Shown here in pieces: positions 10,271-22,061 of a stretch of 64,000 nucleotides of DNA (positions within the stretch are counted from its first letter, which is position 1; each line of letters opens with the position of its first letter). The translations under genes were made by a program, and so were the position numbers. The stretch is from Cryptomeria japonica (taxonomy: Eukaryota; Streptophyta; Pinopsida; Cupressales; Cupressaceae), in NCBI RefSeq assembly GCF_030272615.1, contig NC_081415.1, positions 104,214,796-104,278,795 of the forward strand. The letters run 5' to 3'. Below the pieces are notes generated by a model. It was given only the letters and a program-made list of their open reading frames with translations, was not told the DNA's origin and made no database searches.

Positions 10271-10332
<62 letters not shown>
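10271..10332 (+). repeat. (TG)n microsatellite in element A LTR
   Basis: About 31 uninterrupted TG units. In the homologous LTR at 48848-48972 the same site holds a TA repeat instead. Confidence 0.95.
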
Positions 10333-10337
<5 letters not shown>

Positions 10338-10374
10338 TAACTCACATGGCAGGGAATACCCACCATGTGGGATG

Positions 10375-10531
10375 GTAGTTGCTGCTACCGTAAGTGAGCA
10401 GCACTACCGGGTAGTGTCTGCTACCGTAAGGTAGCAGGAATACCAGGTAGCGAGGAGCACTACCGACAGTAGTGACTGCTACCAGTTGGTAGTGTCTACT
10501 ACCGATCGGTAGCAGCACTACCGACAAGTAG
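10375..10531. repeat. Array of GGTAGT/ACTACC palindromic units
   Basis: About ten alternating GGTAG and CTACC words occur within 160 bp, many joined as GTAGCAGCACTACC-like hairpins. The array directly follows the microsatellite, and a shorter version sits at the same place in the other long LTR (49016-49090). It could fold into several alternative stems or be an array of binding sites; function unknown. Confidence 0.75.
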
Positions 10532-12468
10532 CTGCCCCCCACTCATTCCCTTTTTGCGGTGGGCATTTGGTCCACTTACCAAAAAAAGAATGCGTAATAT
10601 ATAGTCATTTTTATATGCATTTTCATTTTAAATTAAAATATATTTAATTGAGATTAAATTTGTGTATTTTGTTATATAGCTCGTTAAAATGAATAACATA
10701 TAGTTTTTGGTAATTTTGGAAAGTAAATGAATTCTATGTTATTCAGTAAATTTCGGAGCAATAAAATGATATATTTATATTGTTTGGAAAATCCTAAGAA
10801 AGGAAATAATATTGTATTTGTAAATTGGATAAAGAAATTTTATACTATTTTTTAATCCTTGGAAATTAAAACAATGAATTAGTTTGAAATTTCTGGATTT
10901 AAATAGAATGTTAATTGGGGAAATACGCAGATAGATAGTTAGAGTTAGATAATTCATGACATTTTCTCTTAACAAAATATGGACATCAGATGAGAAATAC
11001 TTTTGCTAATGTTTGTTTTTGTGAATTGGAGTATAGGCACGATCTTATGATTGCAATCTTAGTATTGAATTTATTATGTAATGGTGTCCTTGCCAATTAT
11101 TGTAATTGGAAATTTAAATCAATTAGAAAACTTGACCGATTTGTATCTTAAACGGTATGGAAAAAGATTGTCTTTTCAAATTTACGTCAATGCATGTTTA
11201 GTTTTCTATATTCGCATTTGATTATGAAATGGAAAGTTCTTGATTGTAATTGTTGGATATTGTCATATGGTTGTTTTGGTATCTGCTTATGTCTTTGAAC
11301 TCAAGTATTGACTGTTTTCATGTGACAGTTTTGTATCGGGTCATGTCCTTGATTGCAAGTATTGGTTGTTGTTATGTGGTTGACTGGAGCCGGTCATGTC
11401 TCTAGTCAGAGAACCGTCAGTCAGTGCACCTCATGTGAGGACTTGTTTGACCAAGTGGGTATTCCTACCGTATTGAACTCCGTATGCTTGTCCTAGTGTA
11501 TACCTGGGTTTTTGAAGTTTCCTTTGATTATGGTCTAGTGTCATATGGGAGAGTGGCTTTTGAGTGGGGGCCACACCCAAAGTGGTGGTAGGGTAACCCA
11601 TCGAAAGTGTGTCTAAATAAGTGATAACTTAATAATTATTTGAGAGTTTAATTGATGAAAACATGTAAGATAATTGTGCCTCACACATGGGATGAGTGCT
11701 AGTATAGACTCGACATGCAGTACAGACTTGAGAAGGAAAACCAACAACCTTTTCATCATGAAAGGATGTGTTGGGTCCACATGACACTTGGATGGGCTGG
11801 AGGTTCGGAAAAGGTTGCTAGGGTAACCTAGTAGATGGGGCCGAAACCTATGGAGGCCTGCCAGGGAACCATACCTAGTTATGTGATGACACTTTTCCCT
11901 TATGTTCTCTAGTGTGCAATTTGAGTGGTCTTGTTAGGAACCCTTTTATGGAGTCATATCTAGTTGTTTATGCCCTTGTGAGAACCTGATATTCATGTTA
12001 GACCGTGGGTTCCTTATGATGGGTTGCGAGAACTTAGTTTCGCGGGTGCTCCAGTTGTTCTTTTGAGACTTCTTCTTATCATGTTCAGATGAATCCTTTT
12101 CCTTTTTTGGAATCAATCATGTATCTATTGGAATGATGTGGTCGTATGTATTATTGGTTTATGTATGCCTTGATGGCAGGATGTAAATGATGTGAACCTT
12201 ATGTATTCTTCACCCTAATATTTTTATTAGAGGGGTCTTGCAGTTGAGCAAATCCGGAGATGTAGCCCTTTAGGGGTGAACTCTGATATCATTTTTTTGT
12301 TATGTGGTGTTTGTGTTCATCTGGTTCCTTTTTAATGAGCAAGTATGGATGGCATTATGGTTAAAATGTATAATGTGATTTTAGATGATGTTAACCTTGA
12401 ATGCATGTATGTAGTTATCTTATTAAATGCAATTATTTGGATCATGAAGCATGTAGCTTTGAATAATG

Positions 12469-12473
12469 GAAAG
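12469..12473. repeat. Target-site duplication of E2, left copy (GAAAG)
   Basis: GAAAG precedes the 5' LTR and is repeated at 29132-29136 directly after the 3' LTR. Confidence 0.88.
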
Positions 12474-13794
12474 TGTAGTCACATAAACCTGTCCATTTTA
12501 ATTAAATGAATATTTGCTATTTATTTGATTAAAAACCTACTAGCCAATAGTTAATTAAATTAATATTTAATTCATTCATTCATTCAACCAAATTCACAAA
12601 CAATTAAATGAATAAATTCTATTTATTCAATTTAATCCTCTTTTCTCTTTTGAATAAATTAAATAAAACATTTATTTAAATCATTTATTCCCCCCCCACT
12701 TGCATTTTCCTACATCTCCCACTTGCCTCCTAAATCCCCTTCCTAAATTCTTCTAGAACCTATCTAATCCTAATCAATTAGCCTAATCCATCCCCTAATT
12801 ATTGTCACATTCCTAAGCAACTTGGAGTCACTTCTCAAAGACTTCAAAGTGTTTGAAAAGCATTTTATGCTTTGTGTGTTCAACAATTTAACCTCTAAAG
12901 TCTTCTAAACCACTTATGGCTCTTACATGACCATTTATGGTTAACCCCTAGCTCAACCCTCATGTGACTCATGTGTCTCCTCAAGCATTTATTGCTTTGA
13001 CCATGGTTATCCTTTTAACCCTTGCACAAAATTTTATCCATTGGATAAAATCTTTATTCTTTGAATAAAGAATTTATTCACTCAACCCAACCTTGACCTT
13101 AACTCCAAAGTTAACCTTTAGGTCATATCAAGCATTTAATGCTTATTCCCTCTCCTCTCAACCTATCTCATATTGACACTTGTCATCCTGAGATTGGGTT
13201 GAAAGCCCTCACATGGATTGAATATCATTCAATCCTGACCCTTGTTGAGATTACTCAATCTCAACCATCCATTGCCCTATTTTCACTATAAATAGAGCTC
13301 TCATTTCTCATTTTCAAATCCTCAAGCATTTAGCATTCATAGTCATAATCTAGAAAACGTGTATGCATTTAATATATAGGCATTTCTAGAGAGCATTTAG
13401 CATCATATTCACTCTTTTGGTTTAAAATCAATTGGATAATTAGATAAATCTCTTATTTCAGCTTTTATTCACACTCGCATAGCATAGTTAAAATATTTCA
13501 ATCTTGAACCTCCATAAGCATCCATAGTGCAAAAAGTTGCTGAGAGCTACACTAATTTCGAACCTAGAGAGGAGAGGAACAAAGGAGAAGGAGCTAAGAG
13601 AATGTTAAAAGGCATTTGGAGATGTCTTCTGGTATTTACTTCCATAGTTAAATCCTTTATCATGTTTTTAGTGTCTCTTTTGATATGCTTGCTTAGATTA
13701 GTTTTTGGTTGATTAACACTAACAGTTTCTTGTGTTTTTGTGTGTTATTCCACCACAGATTTTTGTCTAACCTTATCCATTTTGCAGAGCATCA
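12474..13794 (+). repeat. E2 5' LTR
   Basis: 1321 bp, TGTAGTCAC at the start and GAGCATCA at the end. It lacks about 57 bp (an ATTAATT-rich segment) present near 27865 in the 3' LTR. The TATA box TATAAATAG at 13287-13295 is followed by AGCTCTC. A 61-codon frame near 13527, also in the 3' LTR, is not supported as a gene. Confidence 0.9.
13287..13295 (+). promoter_or_regulatory. TATA box of E2 5' LTR
   Basis: TATAAATAG, conserved at 28624-28632 in the 3' LTR. A similar TATAAATTTAGGCTCTC occurs in the probable E4 LTR near 45296, suggesting related promoters. Confidence 0.65.
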
Positions 13795-13796
13795 TT

Positions 13797-13816
13797 TGGT
13801 GAACTTGACGTGAATC
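13797..13816 (+). other. Primer-binding site of E2, tRNA-Trp-like, with a second copy
   Basis: TGGTGAACTTGACGTGAATC starts two bases after the LTR. It matches the complement of the recalled plant tRNA-Trp 3' end at 18 of 20 positions. A tandem copy of the last LTR bases plus this site follows at about 13827-13850 (GAGCATCATTAGGTGAACC...), so the site is duplicated. Confidence 0.6.
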
Positions 13817-13917
13817 AAACACGTAGAGCATCATTAGGTGAACCTGACGTGAAGCCAACAACATTTTTTTTTATTACAAACTAACTTTTTGACTGTTTAG
13901 CTTGACACACAAGTCGC

Positions 13918-14135
13918 ACTTTAGCGTTTTTGTTCGCGCTTTAGCGCTATTGTCCAAGAATTAGCGCTTTTGTTAATAGTATGGTGCTATTGTTCATTAG
14001 TTAGCGCTTGTGTTTCTGTATTAGTGCTTTTGTATTGCTATAAAAAAAAAATCTTTTAGCACTTATGTCTATACTTTTGCACCTTTGTGTTAAGTAGCGC
14101 TTCTGTTTTTACATAGAGTAGCGCTATTGTAACAG
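13918..14135 (+). repeat. Array of TTAGCGCTTTTGT-like units in E2 leader
   Basis: About ten units of roughly 20 bp share a core close to TTAGCGCTTTTGT, with AGCGCT palindromes in the best-kept ones. Spacing varies. The array begins about 120 bp after the primer site, the usual place for packaging or regulatory signals. Confidence 0.7.
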
Positions 14136-16857
14136 AACATTGTAAAAAAGGCCTTGTAACCGATAAAATTATTTTTCTTAGGCTTGTGGGAGGCAGAATA
14201 TATATGGAATATAACATTTAAGTATAAGTGACATTTCCTCTTCTCTTTTCTCTTTCTTATACTTTAAGTGACATTCCATATATATTGTCAGGATGTTTGA
14301 GAGGGGTTTCAGACTTCTAGGAGTTGTAATGCAAAATCTAGTTTTTGGAAGATCCTCCAAATTTCAGACTTAATCAAATTTCAGGGCATTTTAGGATTAG
14401 GATTTGTAAAATTTGTAACCAAAATCAGAATTTAGGCTTGTGTAAGCCCACACTAACCTTTGATCACTGACTGTGTGCAGGTTCTAATCTTTTTTGTGCA
14501 GGGGAAGGAGTTAGTTTAAAGGCTTTAAGTTTCTTTTTTTACTTTCTTTCAACAAAAGTTGGTTAAAAATAATCCACTCTCCCTTCTTGTACAAGTTAAA
14601 ATAAATCTCACATTGTATTTTGGAGTGCATAAAATTAATCTCAAACTTGTTTTTGGTGCTTAAAAGAAAATTCATCTTTCTTTATTGCAAGGTAAAAAGA
14701 ACAACAACTTCAAATTTGCTTTCATTGCAAGTTAGGATTCACTCATATTTGGTGCTTAAAACAAGACAAGACAAATCTCATTTTATTGTGTCAAAATTAA
14801 GGAAAACTCACAATCAACACTTCAATTTTTGGTGCAAATAAAAAGAACAATCAATTTGTCTCATTTTGCAAAAATGATTTTACTTCATACAAACGTGTTT
14901 TTCATTAAGTTGACCAGGATTTCAAATTCTAGTTTATTCAAACATATTGCCTTTAAAGTTAAAAAAAACATCATGGTTGTTGGAGCAAAATCTCCAATTA
15001 GATAGAACATCATTGCAATGACAAGTTAAAAAGAACAAGTGTATTTTGTGTTTGGCACACTTGTGCAAAAGAGTTGGTCGAGTGGTCCTACTTCTAACAC
15101 ACACTATCCTCTCCCTTGGCTTTCATGGTCCTAGGTGCAAGAGAAAAGTGTTAGTAACACTCAAGTTTTATCTTTTTAAGAGAGGCCTACCAAGAGACAC
15201 ATCACTCTTGGGAATGACCTTGTGCGGTAAATCCTTCGAGCCACTATAGAAATCAGGTGAGTGAAAGTTGTAGCCTTGGGTATAGCTGTTCCTATAGTGT
15301 AACTTGCCGAAAGGACAAATGGGCCCCACCACAAGTTACAAGGCTCTTAAGTGAGTCACTGCAGAATGAACTTATGTCCAAAAACATCAAAAATTACTAA
15401 ACACTGTTAATTAGTAGCCCACCCATTCTATTGATTGAGGATATTTGGGTGAAGTTTAGTGCAAGAGCATAGATGGTTTTGCTCCCAAGATACTCACCAT
15501 ACATATTTCCTTGAATAGAAACATAGCTTTTTGAAAGGTTACTTGTAGCCCGATAAAAGTGGTGACTCCCCCATCATAAGGATCATCTATTTGTTATGCT
15601 CGCACAAGACTTAGTATATCACATCCTTACTTGCCACGATAGGATTCATAAGGTATGTAGTACCAAAGTCAAATAAATATCAAGATGTGGGCTGAAATTA
15701 TCACAACTGGCCATTGACCTTAGGGATAAAAAGTGTTTGAAGTGTTTTCATTTTTGTGTCAAGACCAGTGCAAATTGAGTCGACTTAAAGCTTTGGAAAA
15801 CACCTAAAATACATTTGAAGGAAAGGGTCATAAAAAGTTAAAAAGATTGGATTGATCTAGACCCATACTTACTTGTGCCTTTTGAGACAACATTCTTGTG
15901 TTTATGTGCTTGCTTTGTTTTCTTGTCAAAGAAACATCATAAAGAAACCAAAATCCAACACAAATATTCATCCAACACACACATTTTTTAAAACACAAAA
16001 GATCAAAAACATAGAGCAACAATCAAAGTATCAAACTATATGACCATTCTTGACATCTTGAGAAAGAAGAATCTTCATCAAAACATCAGCTTGAAGAAAA
16101 TACCATTGAGCTCAAAGGCTCTTATCAAAAAGAGGAAATTCTTCTATCTTAATAGACAAATCTTTGTCTATCGTAGAACCTTCGTACGTCGCATGCGTCT
16201 ATATCTTCAAGGGAAATCAAACGAATTTGATCAAGAGTCATTAAACCGCAAAGATTTTATGCAATATTAAGCTTTGAGTTATCACAAAAATAAAGGAGGC
16301 AAAATCAATCCTGACTTCTTTCCTAACATTTGCATCACATATAACCAAGCTCGGGAAGAACCACCAACTCACGAAAGAGAAGCGGAAGAATTTGTCCCAT
16401 ATGTGACACAAAACTTTTATTGAAGTTCACATTTCATCCATTATCATATCCACATCTCTTCAAATCCACTTCCAACTCTCAAAACATCAAAAGATTTTTG
16501 TCCTAAGTTCTATTTCAAAATATTGCTTGAATCAAACACAAACACATCACTTTTTAGAGTGTCTCTCCAACTAGGATAAACTCATCCTAAGAGACATTTC
16601 TACGTAGGTTAAAACTAGTCTATGAGTGAATCCTCTCATTACTAGGTAGTTGGATCTGTAACACATCTCAGATCTCTATAAACCTTATCAAAACTTTGTC
16701 AATCCAACACAACAAGCAATTCAAGAAAGAACTTTGGTAACATCTACCTTTAGTGCTAGGGATCCATATGCAAAACACTTCACCAAACATCAATCTTTCA
16801 TTTCATCACCAACTCATCATCATTTTCATCAAACTTCAACAAAAACTTATAAACAAA
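14136..16857 (+). other. E2 long leader, remainder
   Basis: About 2.7 kb of AT-rich, apparently non-coding sequence between the array and gag. Short frames of 60-76 codons have no recognisable content. Phrases such as TTTTTGGTGCTTAAAA and ACAAGTTAAAAAGAACAA recur loosely near 14640-15030. Confidence 0.55.
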
Positions 16858-18420
16858 ATGGCTCATACCAGATCAAGATCTAGAAAACAAGAAATTGAAG
16901 AGGAAGAGGAAGAAATATCAATGAGTTCCAAGAAGCCCTTGGAGGAAATGTAAATGATGAAAATCCAGGCACTCCTACTCTTGCGACAATAGAAAGGGCA
17001 CAACACAATCCTCTCTTTCATAGACTTTTTGATGAAATACTCAGGAGCAATGTTGATGCTCACTTTGTAAGACTTGCTCAAGAGGGGGCTAAACTACCCT
17101 CTGACTTTGACGTTGCACAACTAAGACAAGCATCGGAACACCAAAGTTTTAATGAGGATGAAAGAGGTTGAGATCACATCAGATATAATCTTCATCAAGG
17201 TAATCCCCCACCTCCTCCTCCTCCAACTAAAATAAACATGTTGCAGCAACAAGTCAAAAATCTCACCCAGCAACTTCATAGTGGTGTAAAAACTAATCAA
17301 TTTTCACTCAATGACATTTGTCCCTATCCCTTTGATAGGAATCTTCATATGCCACCTTTTTCATGAGGGTTTGAAACAACCAAGTTTGAAAAGTATAGAG
17401 GAAAAGGAGATCCTCATGATCATGTTAGAGAATTCCATTCCACTTGCCTCGAAGTGGCATACAAGGACACATACCTAATGCAACTTTTTCCCCAAAGCTT
17501 GGGAGGAACAACCACGTCATGGTTTTCCTGATTACCAAGTGGCATTAGGACCTTTGAAGAGTTAGTCTAGAAGTTCCTGACACATTACTCACACAACATT
17601 GAATGTGATATCACAATGGCTGATCTATGTAACATTAAACAAAAACCATGTGAGCTATTTTTCAGTTTTTCTGCAACGATGGCGTCAAATGTCTAGTAGA
17701 TGTTCTCTTCAGTTACCTGAACAAGAACTAGTGGAAATATTTATTTCCAACTTAAATGATGAAATGCAATTTCACTTAGATGTAAAAGACACAGATTCTT
17801 TCAATGACAAGATCACCAAAGGCTTAAAATATGAGCGAGCTCTCATCAAAAAAGGGATTATCAAGATATATAATGAGCCAAAGGATGGCCCTCGCCTGCG
17901 CTTCAATAGTGACAAGCCTAACTGCTGGAACAAAAACAAAAACATCGTCAATGATGGAGTTATGGATGCAAGAACTATCAAAAGTGCACAACCTGTGGTT
18001 CGATTTGCAGGACAGAATCCCCCACCCAAGAATAGCATAGTTACTCCTCCAAATCAAGGCCGTAACATATCTCAAGAGGAACCCAAACAACGTCAACAAA
18101 ATTTTAAACCAAAACGAACATACACTCCCTTAGGGGAACCCATCAAAAAGGTGTTACGTCAATTGGTTTCTCAAAATCTGGTGACCTTACCCAAAACATC
18201 AAATTATGACCCCAAGTCAAACCTTCATGGTGGAGGGATACTAAGCATTGCGACTTCCATCAAGGGAAAGGACATAAGACAAGCAATTGTCACAGATTGA
18301 AAGATCTTATTCAGGATCTTATTGACCGAGGTGAAATCGAAATCGAAGGACATGACCCAAAGACAATAAACAATGATCATCTCATGTTTAAAAATTTGCT
18401 TCCATCATAGGATCAAAGCG
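16858..18420 (+). pseudogene. gag: E2 gag, frameshifted
   Basis: ATG at 16858 opens an Arg/Ser- then Glu-rich N-terminus that hits a stop after 31 codons and resumes in another frame. The capsid-like core is readable from about 17380 (Lys-Tyr-Arg-Gly-Lys-Gly-Asp-Pro) through 17860. A frame of 233 codons (17599-18300) covers its second half and an Arg-Thr-Tyr-Thr-Pro-Leu-Gly motif. The zinc knuckle CDFHQGKGHKTSNC lies one frame away at about 18250-18291, with the same C-x2-H-x4-H-x4-C form as in E1. Several stops (for example near 17170, 17366 and 17530) show that it no longer makes protein. It would have formed the particle. Confidence 0.85.
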
Positions 18421-18849
18421 ATCCTTCCACTTTAGGGTGAAACACAGATACCACCAGTTATACGCAAGCTACATATAATTACACTATGAATCACCTATAT
18501 GATGCCAATGAATAGATTGCAACTATAACCATCAAAAATCCCAACTCCACTTGCAATGTTGTTACATGTCGTAGCAAGATTACCATAAAAGAAGCTCCAC
18601 AAGGCACCCCATCTATCCCAAAGCAATATAACCTTGTGGACCAATTAGACAAAATGCCTGCACTAATATCTATCTTAGAGCTATTATGCCTATCTCCATC
18701 CCATAAAACAATCTTGGATCAAGCTCTCTAAGAGGCATCAGTCCCTGCAAACCTAAATACAGATCAGTTCCAAGCCATGGCTGGAAATCTAAGGTCATCA
18801 CCTTGTCTCACTTTTTCTGAAAGTGACAACTCCTCCTTCTAGCAACCTC

Positions 18850-19481
18850 ATAATGCCTCACTCCACATTGAAGGGTTTATCAACCAACATAGGATCAAGA
18901 AAGTCTTGATCGACAATGGAGCAGGCCTAAATATCTATACACTACAATTAGTCATAGCTTTGGGATATGCAATTGAATTAGTGGATCCCTGCAAGAAGAT
19001 CACAATCAAAGCCTATGATGATGCAGAGCGTTCATCCACAGGAGCTGTGGTGCTACCAATTTGAGTAGGCCCTATGGTGAAACACATCATCTGTCAAGTT
19101 CTAGACCTTCCTCTACCATACAATTTATTGTTAGGAAGACCTTGGATACATGCCATGCAAGTCGTTCCATCCACCTACCATCAGTGTATCAAGTTCCCAC
19201 AAAATGGTGTAGAAATCACAATCCTGGGTGATGCAAACCCCTTTGCATATTGTCATAATATCAGTCATCAACCAGAGATTACCATTCCCAACAACAGAGA
19301 AGCCATCTCCTCCACATCATATGTAAGTCCATCTTTTGTTTCTAGTTCAAACACCACTATACCCAAGCAAGAGACGCTCAAGATGAAAATAGCAGAGGAA
19401 GGTCTTGGGGATTACAATTTGAGCCAACTCTTTTGTGTGGGACAAATGCCTACTTCTCCTAGAACTCACGGTAAACCTTAA
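18850..19481 (+). pseudogene. E2 protease remnant
   Basis: A retropepsin-like segment with the active site Asp-Asn-Gly-Ala-Gly at 18912-18926, a stop near 19063, and then an open stretch of 135 codons (19074-19481) with the conserved Leu-Gly-Arg-Pro-Trp-Ile end motif near 19133. It would have cut the polyprotein. Unlike E1, the active-site loop here is canonical. Confidence 0.8.
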
Positions 19482-19640
19482 TGGTTACTTCAACAACCAC
19501 TGATCAAGCCAACATGTACTTTGACGCCATTCATCCTTGGAAAGAGTCAAGAAGAAGAGACCCAAGATGAGGACTTAGCAGAATGGATCTATAAAGATCC
19601 TACCACCACATAAATCCCACACGCTAAGCTTCCCACAGAT

Positions 19641-19750
19641 CAATATGGCAAAGGCCTTCTTATTATGCAAAGAATGGGTTATGATGGTCAGAGTGCTTTT
19701 GGACCTTGCAAGCAAGGAAGACATGAACCGCTGCAACTGAAATTAAAACC
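19641..19750 (+). pseudogene. E2 G-patch-like segment between protease and RT
   Basis: Tyr-Gly-Lys-Gly-Leu-Leu, then Met-Gly-Tyr-Asp-Gly, then Gln-Gly-Arg-His-Glu-Pro-Leu follows the spacing of a G-patch, a Gly-rich nucleic-acid-binding module that also occurs next to the protease in some retroviruses and retrotransposons. One Gly is replaced (Ser-Ala-Phe-Gly for Gly-Leu-Gly). It is in an open frame of 196 codons (19665-20255). Confidence 0.5.
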
Positions 19751-20830
19751 CAAAGATAACACTGGCCTATTCTTTCAAAAGGAGATATTTCTTAAACTTG
19801 GATTCAAAGGGAAACCCAACAAACCACTATATCAGGCTATTACAAAGAGGTCACTGTTGGTTATAAAAGTAGTGTCAAACACCATAGCAACTGCCCCATT
19901 GAAGCTAAAAATCCTAGCACAACCATCTACAATACCCATCATCCCACCAATCAAACCAGTAACCCCATCAACAGCATCAATAACATCAATAACACCATTA
20001 GCAGCAACAAATGAATCAGAATACCTAGCAGTATCGACAACACTGGAAATTCTAGTAGAAGCAACAGAGTCAACACTACCCATACTCCCCGTATCAGATT
20101 TGTTGATCCCCATAATCCTTCCTGCAACACCAATCATTTCATCTACAAAGGTACATCAACCAATCACACCTGTAGTGTTTAACTCAAAGGAAATCACAGT
20201 ATGGTACAGTAACCTGTTACTGGAAAGTGACTCAAAAACTGACTCACATGAGTGAGAATTTGATTCCATACAACTTAATACTTCAGATGAGGAAGACACC
20301 TCACCACCTCCACCTCACAAAGACATCCCTATTTACGAAGAATAGATAAAGACCTCTTGGGTTCCTGAGATAGAAACTTCTTCCACAGACCCTACATCAC
20401 ATCCTATGCCTGATTCTGACAAGGAGAGTACCATCAATGACCTTCACCACAACGTCTTAACCCTCACTGACACATCTAACAAACTTAACCTAATCGATGA
20501 GGTAATGCCCATTATTCATCCTGAACTCATTGAATGGAACCAACCTAATCCCCCATGTCTTGACCTTTTCCAAAATGATGAGGCAATCATTGACTTTTTG
20601 GAACTACCGGATAACATACCAAGCGGGGATCACAAAGCTGGATTTGCCATAGAACTTAATAGCACAACATACTTCAAGGCGGATGCCAAACCTTTCAGCT
20701 GCAAAAATATAACAATAAAACATGGATCTTCCAGTGAAAACCACATTGTGGCACTCTTTGATCCCACAAAAGTAAAAAGAAAGAGCGTATCCAATGGTGA
20801 AAACCTCTCTGAGGCGCTTGAGGATGAAAC
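19751..20830 (+). pseudogene. E2 linker between G-patch and RT
   Basis: Frames ending at 20255 and spanning 20406-20840 encode a Thr/Ser/Pro/Ile-rich stretch, then an acidic one with Asn-Leu-Ile-Asp-Glu-Val-Met-Pro. This is poorly conserved polyprotein linker. The reading frame runs straight into the target site of the solo LTR. Confidence 0.6.
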
Positions 20831-20835
20831 GTTTG
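20831..20835. repeat. Target-site duplication of solo LTR (GTTTG), left copy
   Basis: GTTTG at 20831-20835 matches 22057-22061 on the other side of the solo LTR. Confidence 0.88.
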
Positions 20836-22056
20836 TGTAAAGCGGAAAAATCGAACCCTAGTCGTTCTCCCCTCCCCAACTCCGAGGAGAGAGAAGGGAG
20901 AGTCACTAGGGTTGATGGTTTTCACTTAGGAGAGACTTTACATTCAAAAGAGGGGTTGAAACCCACAAGATCCAATCCCACGCAATGCAAGATTGGATTC
21001 TATATGAGTTTCAAGGGTTAAGACATCAAGGATACCCTCTTTTGAAAAGAAATGTAGATAGAAAGATTGAACTAGGAATGCATGTAAAGTAGGAAAGATT
21101 CGCTTATAAATAGAGATAGGGATATGGGATGAAGTTGCGGACCTGGAATTAGTAGTAAAATGTCAAGACGGTGCTGTTCTGCAAATTTGAGCGAAAGTTG
21201 ACAGGACGATGGCGCCCGGCGTGCACACGGTCCTCCGAAAAATCCGCGAAACGAAGGTGGATCTGTTCGTCTCTGCACAAGGATTCCAGATCTTCAATTA
21301 CAGCCGCGTACCTGCAACCTACACACAGAAAAGAGAGGATGATTGGGGGGTTAGGGATGAGGGGTTTGCCTTTAGGTCAAACCCCAGTTTTGGAATTAAC
21401 CAAGAAATGAGAAATTGCTATAAATGTAAATGATTGTAATGTAAAACAAGTACTAGTACCTTGTTGTAAGAATGTTTGTATTCTTACATGCGAAGGTGTA
21501 GATGTTGTTGTATGTTGTATGTTGTATGTGGTATGTGATCTCCTCTTCAATGGTTGAATCCTTGTCTTGAATGCAACACTTAGCCTTGAATGGAGACTTA
21601 GAATGCTCAATTGCTTGAGGGAATGCTTGAATGCTTGAATGCTTGAATGTTTGAATAGAGTTTCCACATCTTGTACACATATGTCCTTCCTTTTTTCAAC
21701 CTCCTCAAATGGGAGAGGAAATGTAGTTTATATACTTGTCAATTAGGGTTGATAGACTGATTTTCCCGACCTTAGGCTGACCAGGAAATGTTATTTTCCA
21801 ATTTGCAAACATAAAGACCCGAGACCCAAAAGAGACTGGGCCCAAAAATAGGGCCAGGGACCAGGGCGCTGGGCGCCATGGTCCCACCTCTCGAGACAGT
21901 AGGGTGCAAGGAGGGATCAGGCCAGGGTGCTGAGAAATGCAGTTTTTGATGTCATGAACAAGTTTCGGGGTCTCCATTCAGGTTCCATGTTGCATCGCCA
22001 TCGTGAAGACCCAAATGCAGTCGAAATTGCAAGTGTCACAATTTTAGGATGCTACA
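20836..22056 (-). repeat. Solo LTR of E1 family inside E2 pol
   Basis: 1221 bp, reading TGTAAAGCGG at the left and GGATGCTACA at the right, the reverse complement of the E1 LTR and clearly diverged from it (roughly 10-15% by eye), so it is a different subfamily member. The TATA box lies at 21726-21734 and the GC-rich hairpin near 21859-21890. Flanking GTTTG copies show insertion followed by LTR-LTR recombination. Frames within it are mirror images of those in E1 LTRs and are not genes. Confidence 0.92.
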
Positions 22057-22061
22057 GTTTG
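22057..22061. repeat. Target-site duplication of solo LTR (GTTTG), right copy
   Basis: See 20831-20835. Confidence 0.88.

Larger units (their letters stand above)
8718..12473 (+). repeat. Element A long 3' LTR, first part
   Basis: It starts TGTAGTACCCC and is homologous along its length to 47087-51659. Shared landmarks are a GCAGGTRCAGTAC-like block near 8970 and 47487, a GTCAGTCA phrase near 9115 and 47627, a microsatellite followed by GGTAGT hairpins near 10271 and 48848, and a GGGAGAGTGGCTTT block near 11549 and 50571. E2 interrupts it at 12473; the rest is 29137-29546. Together the two parts come to about 4.17 kb, very long for an LTR. The ORFs inside are AT-rich noise. Confidence 0.82.

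Noticed and set aside
10174-10434. Frame with Val-Cys repeats
   Set aside because: Translation of the (TG)n microsatellite.
13527-13712. 61-codon frame repeated in both E2 LTRs
   Set aside because: Conserved only because the LTRs are recent copies; short and without recognisable content.
13918-14135. CRISPR or small-RNA array
   Set aside because: Units are short, variable and contiguous with a retrotransposon leader.
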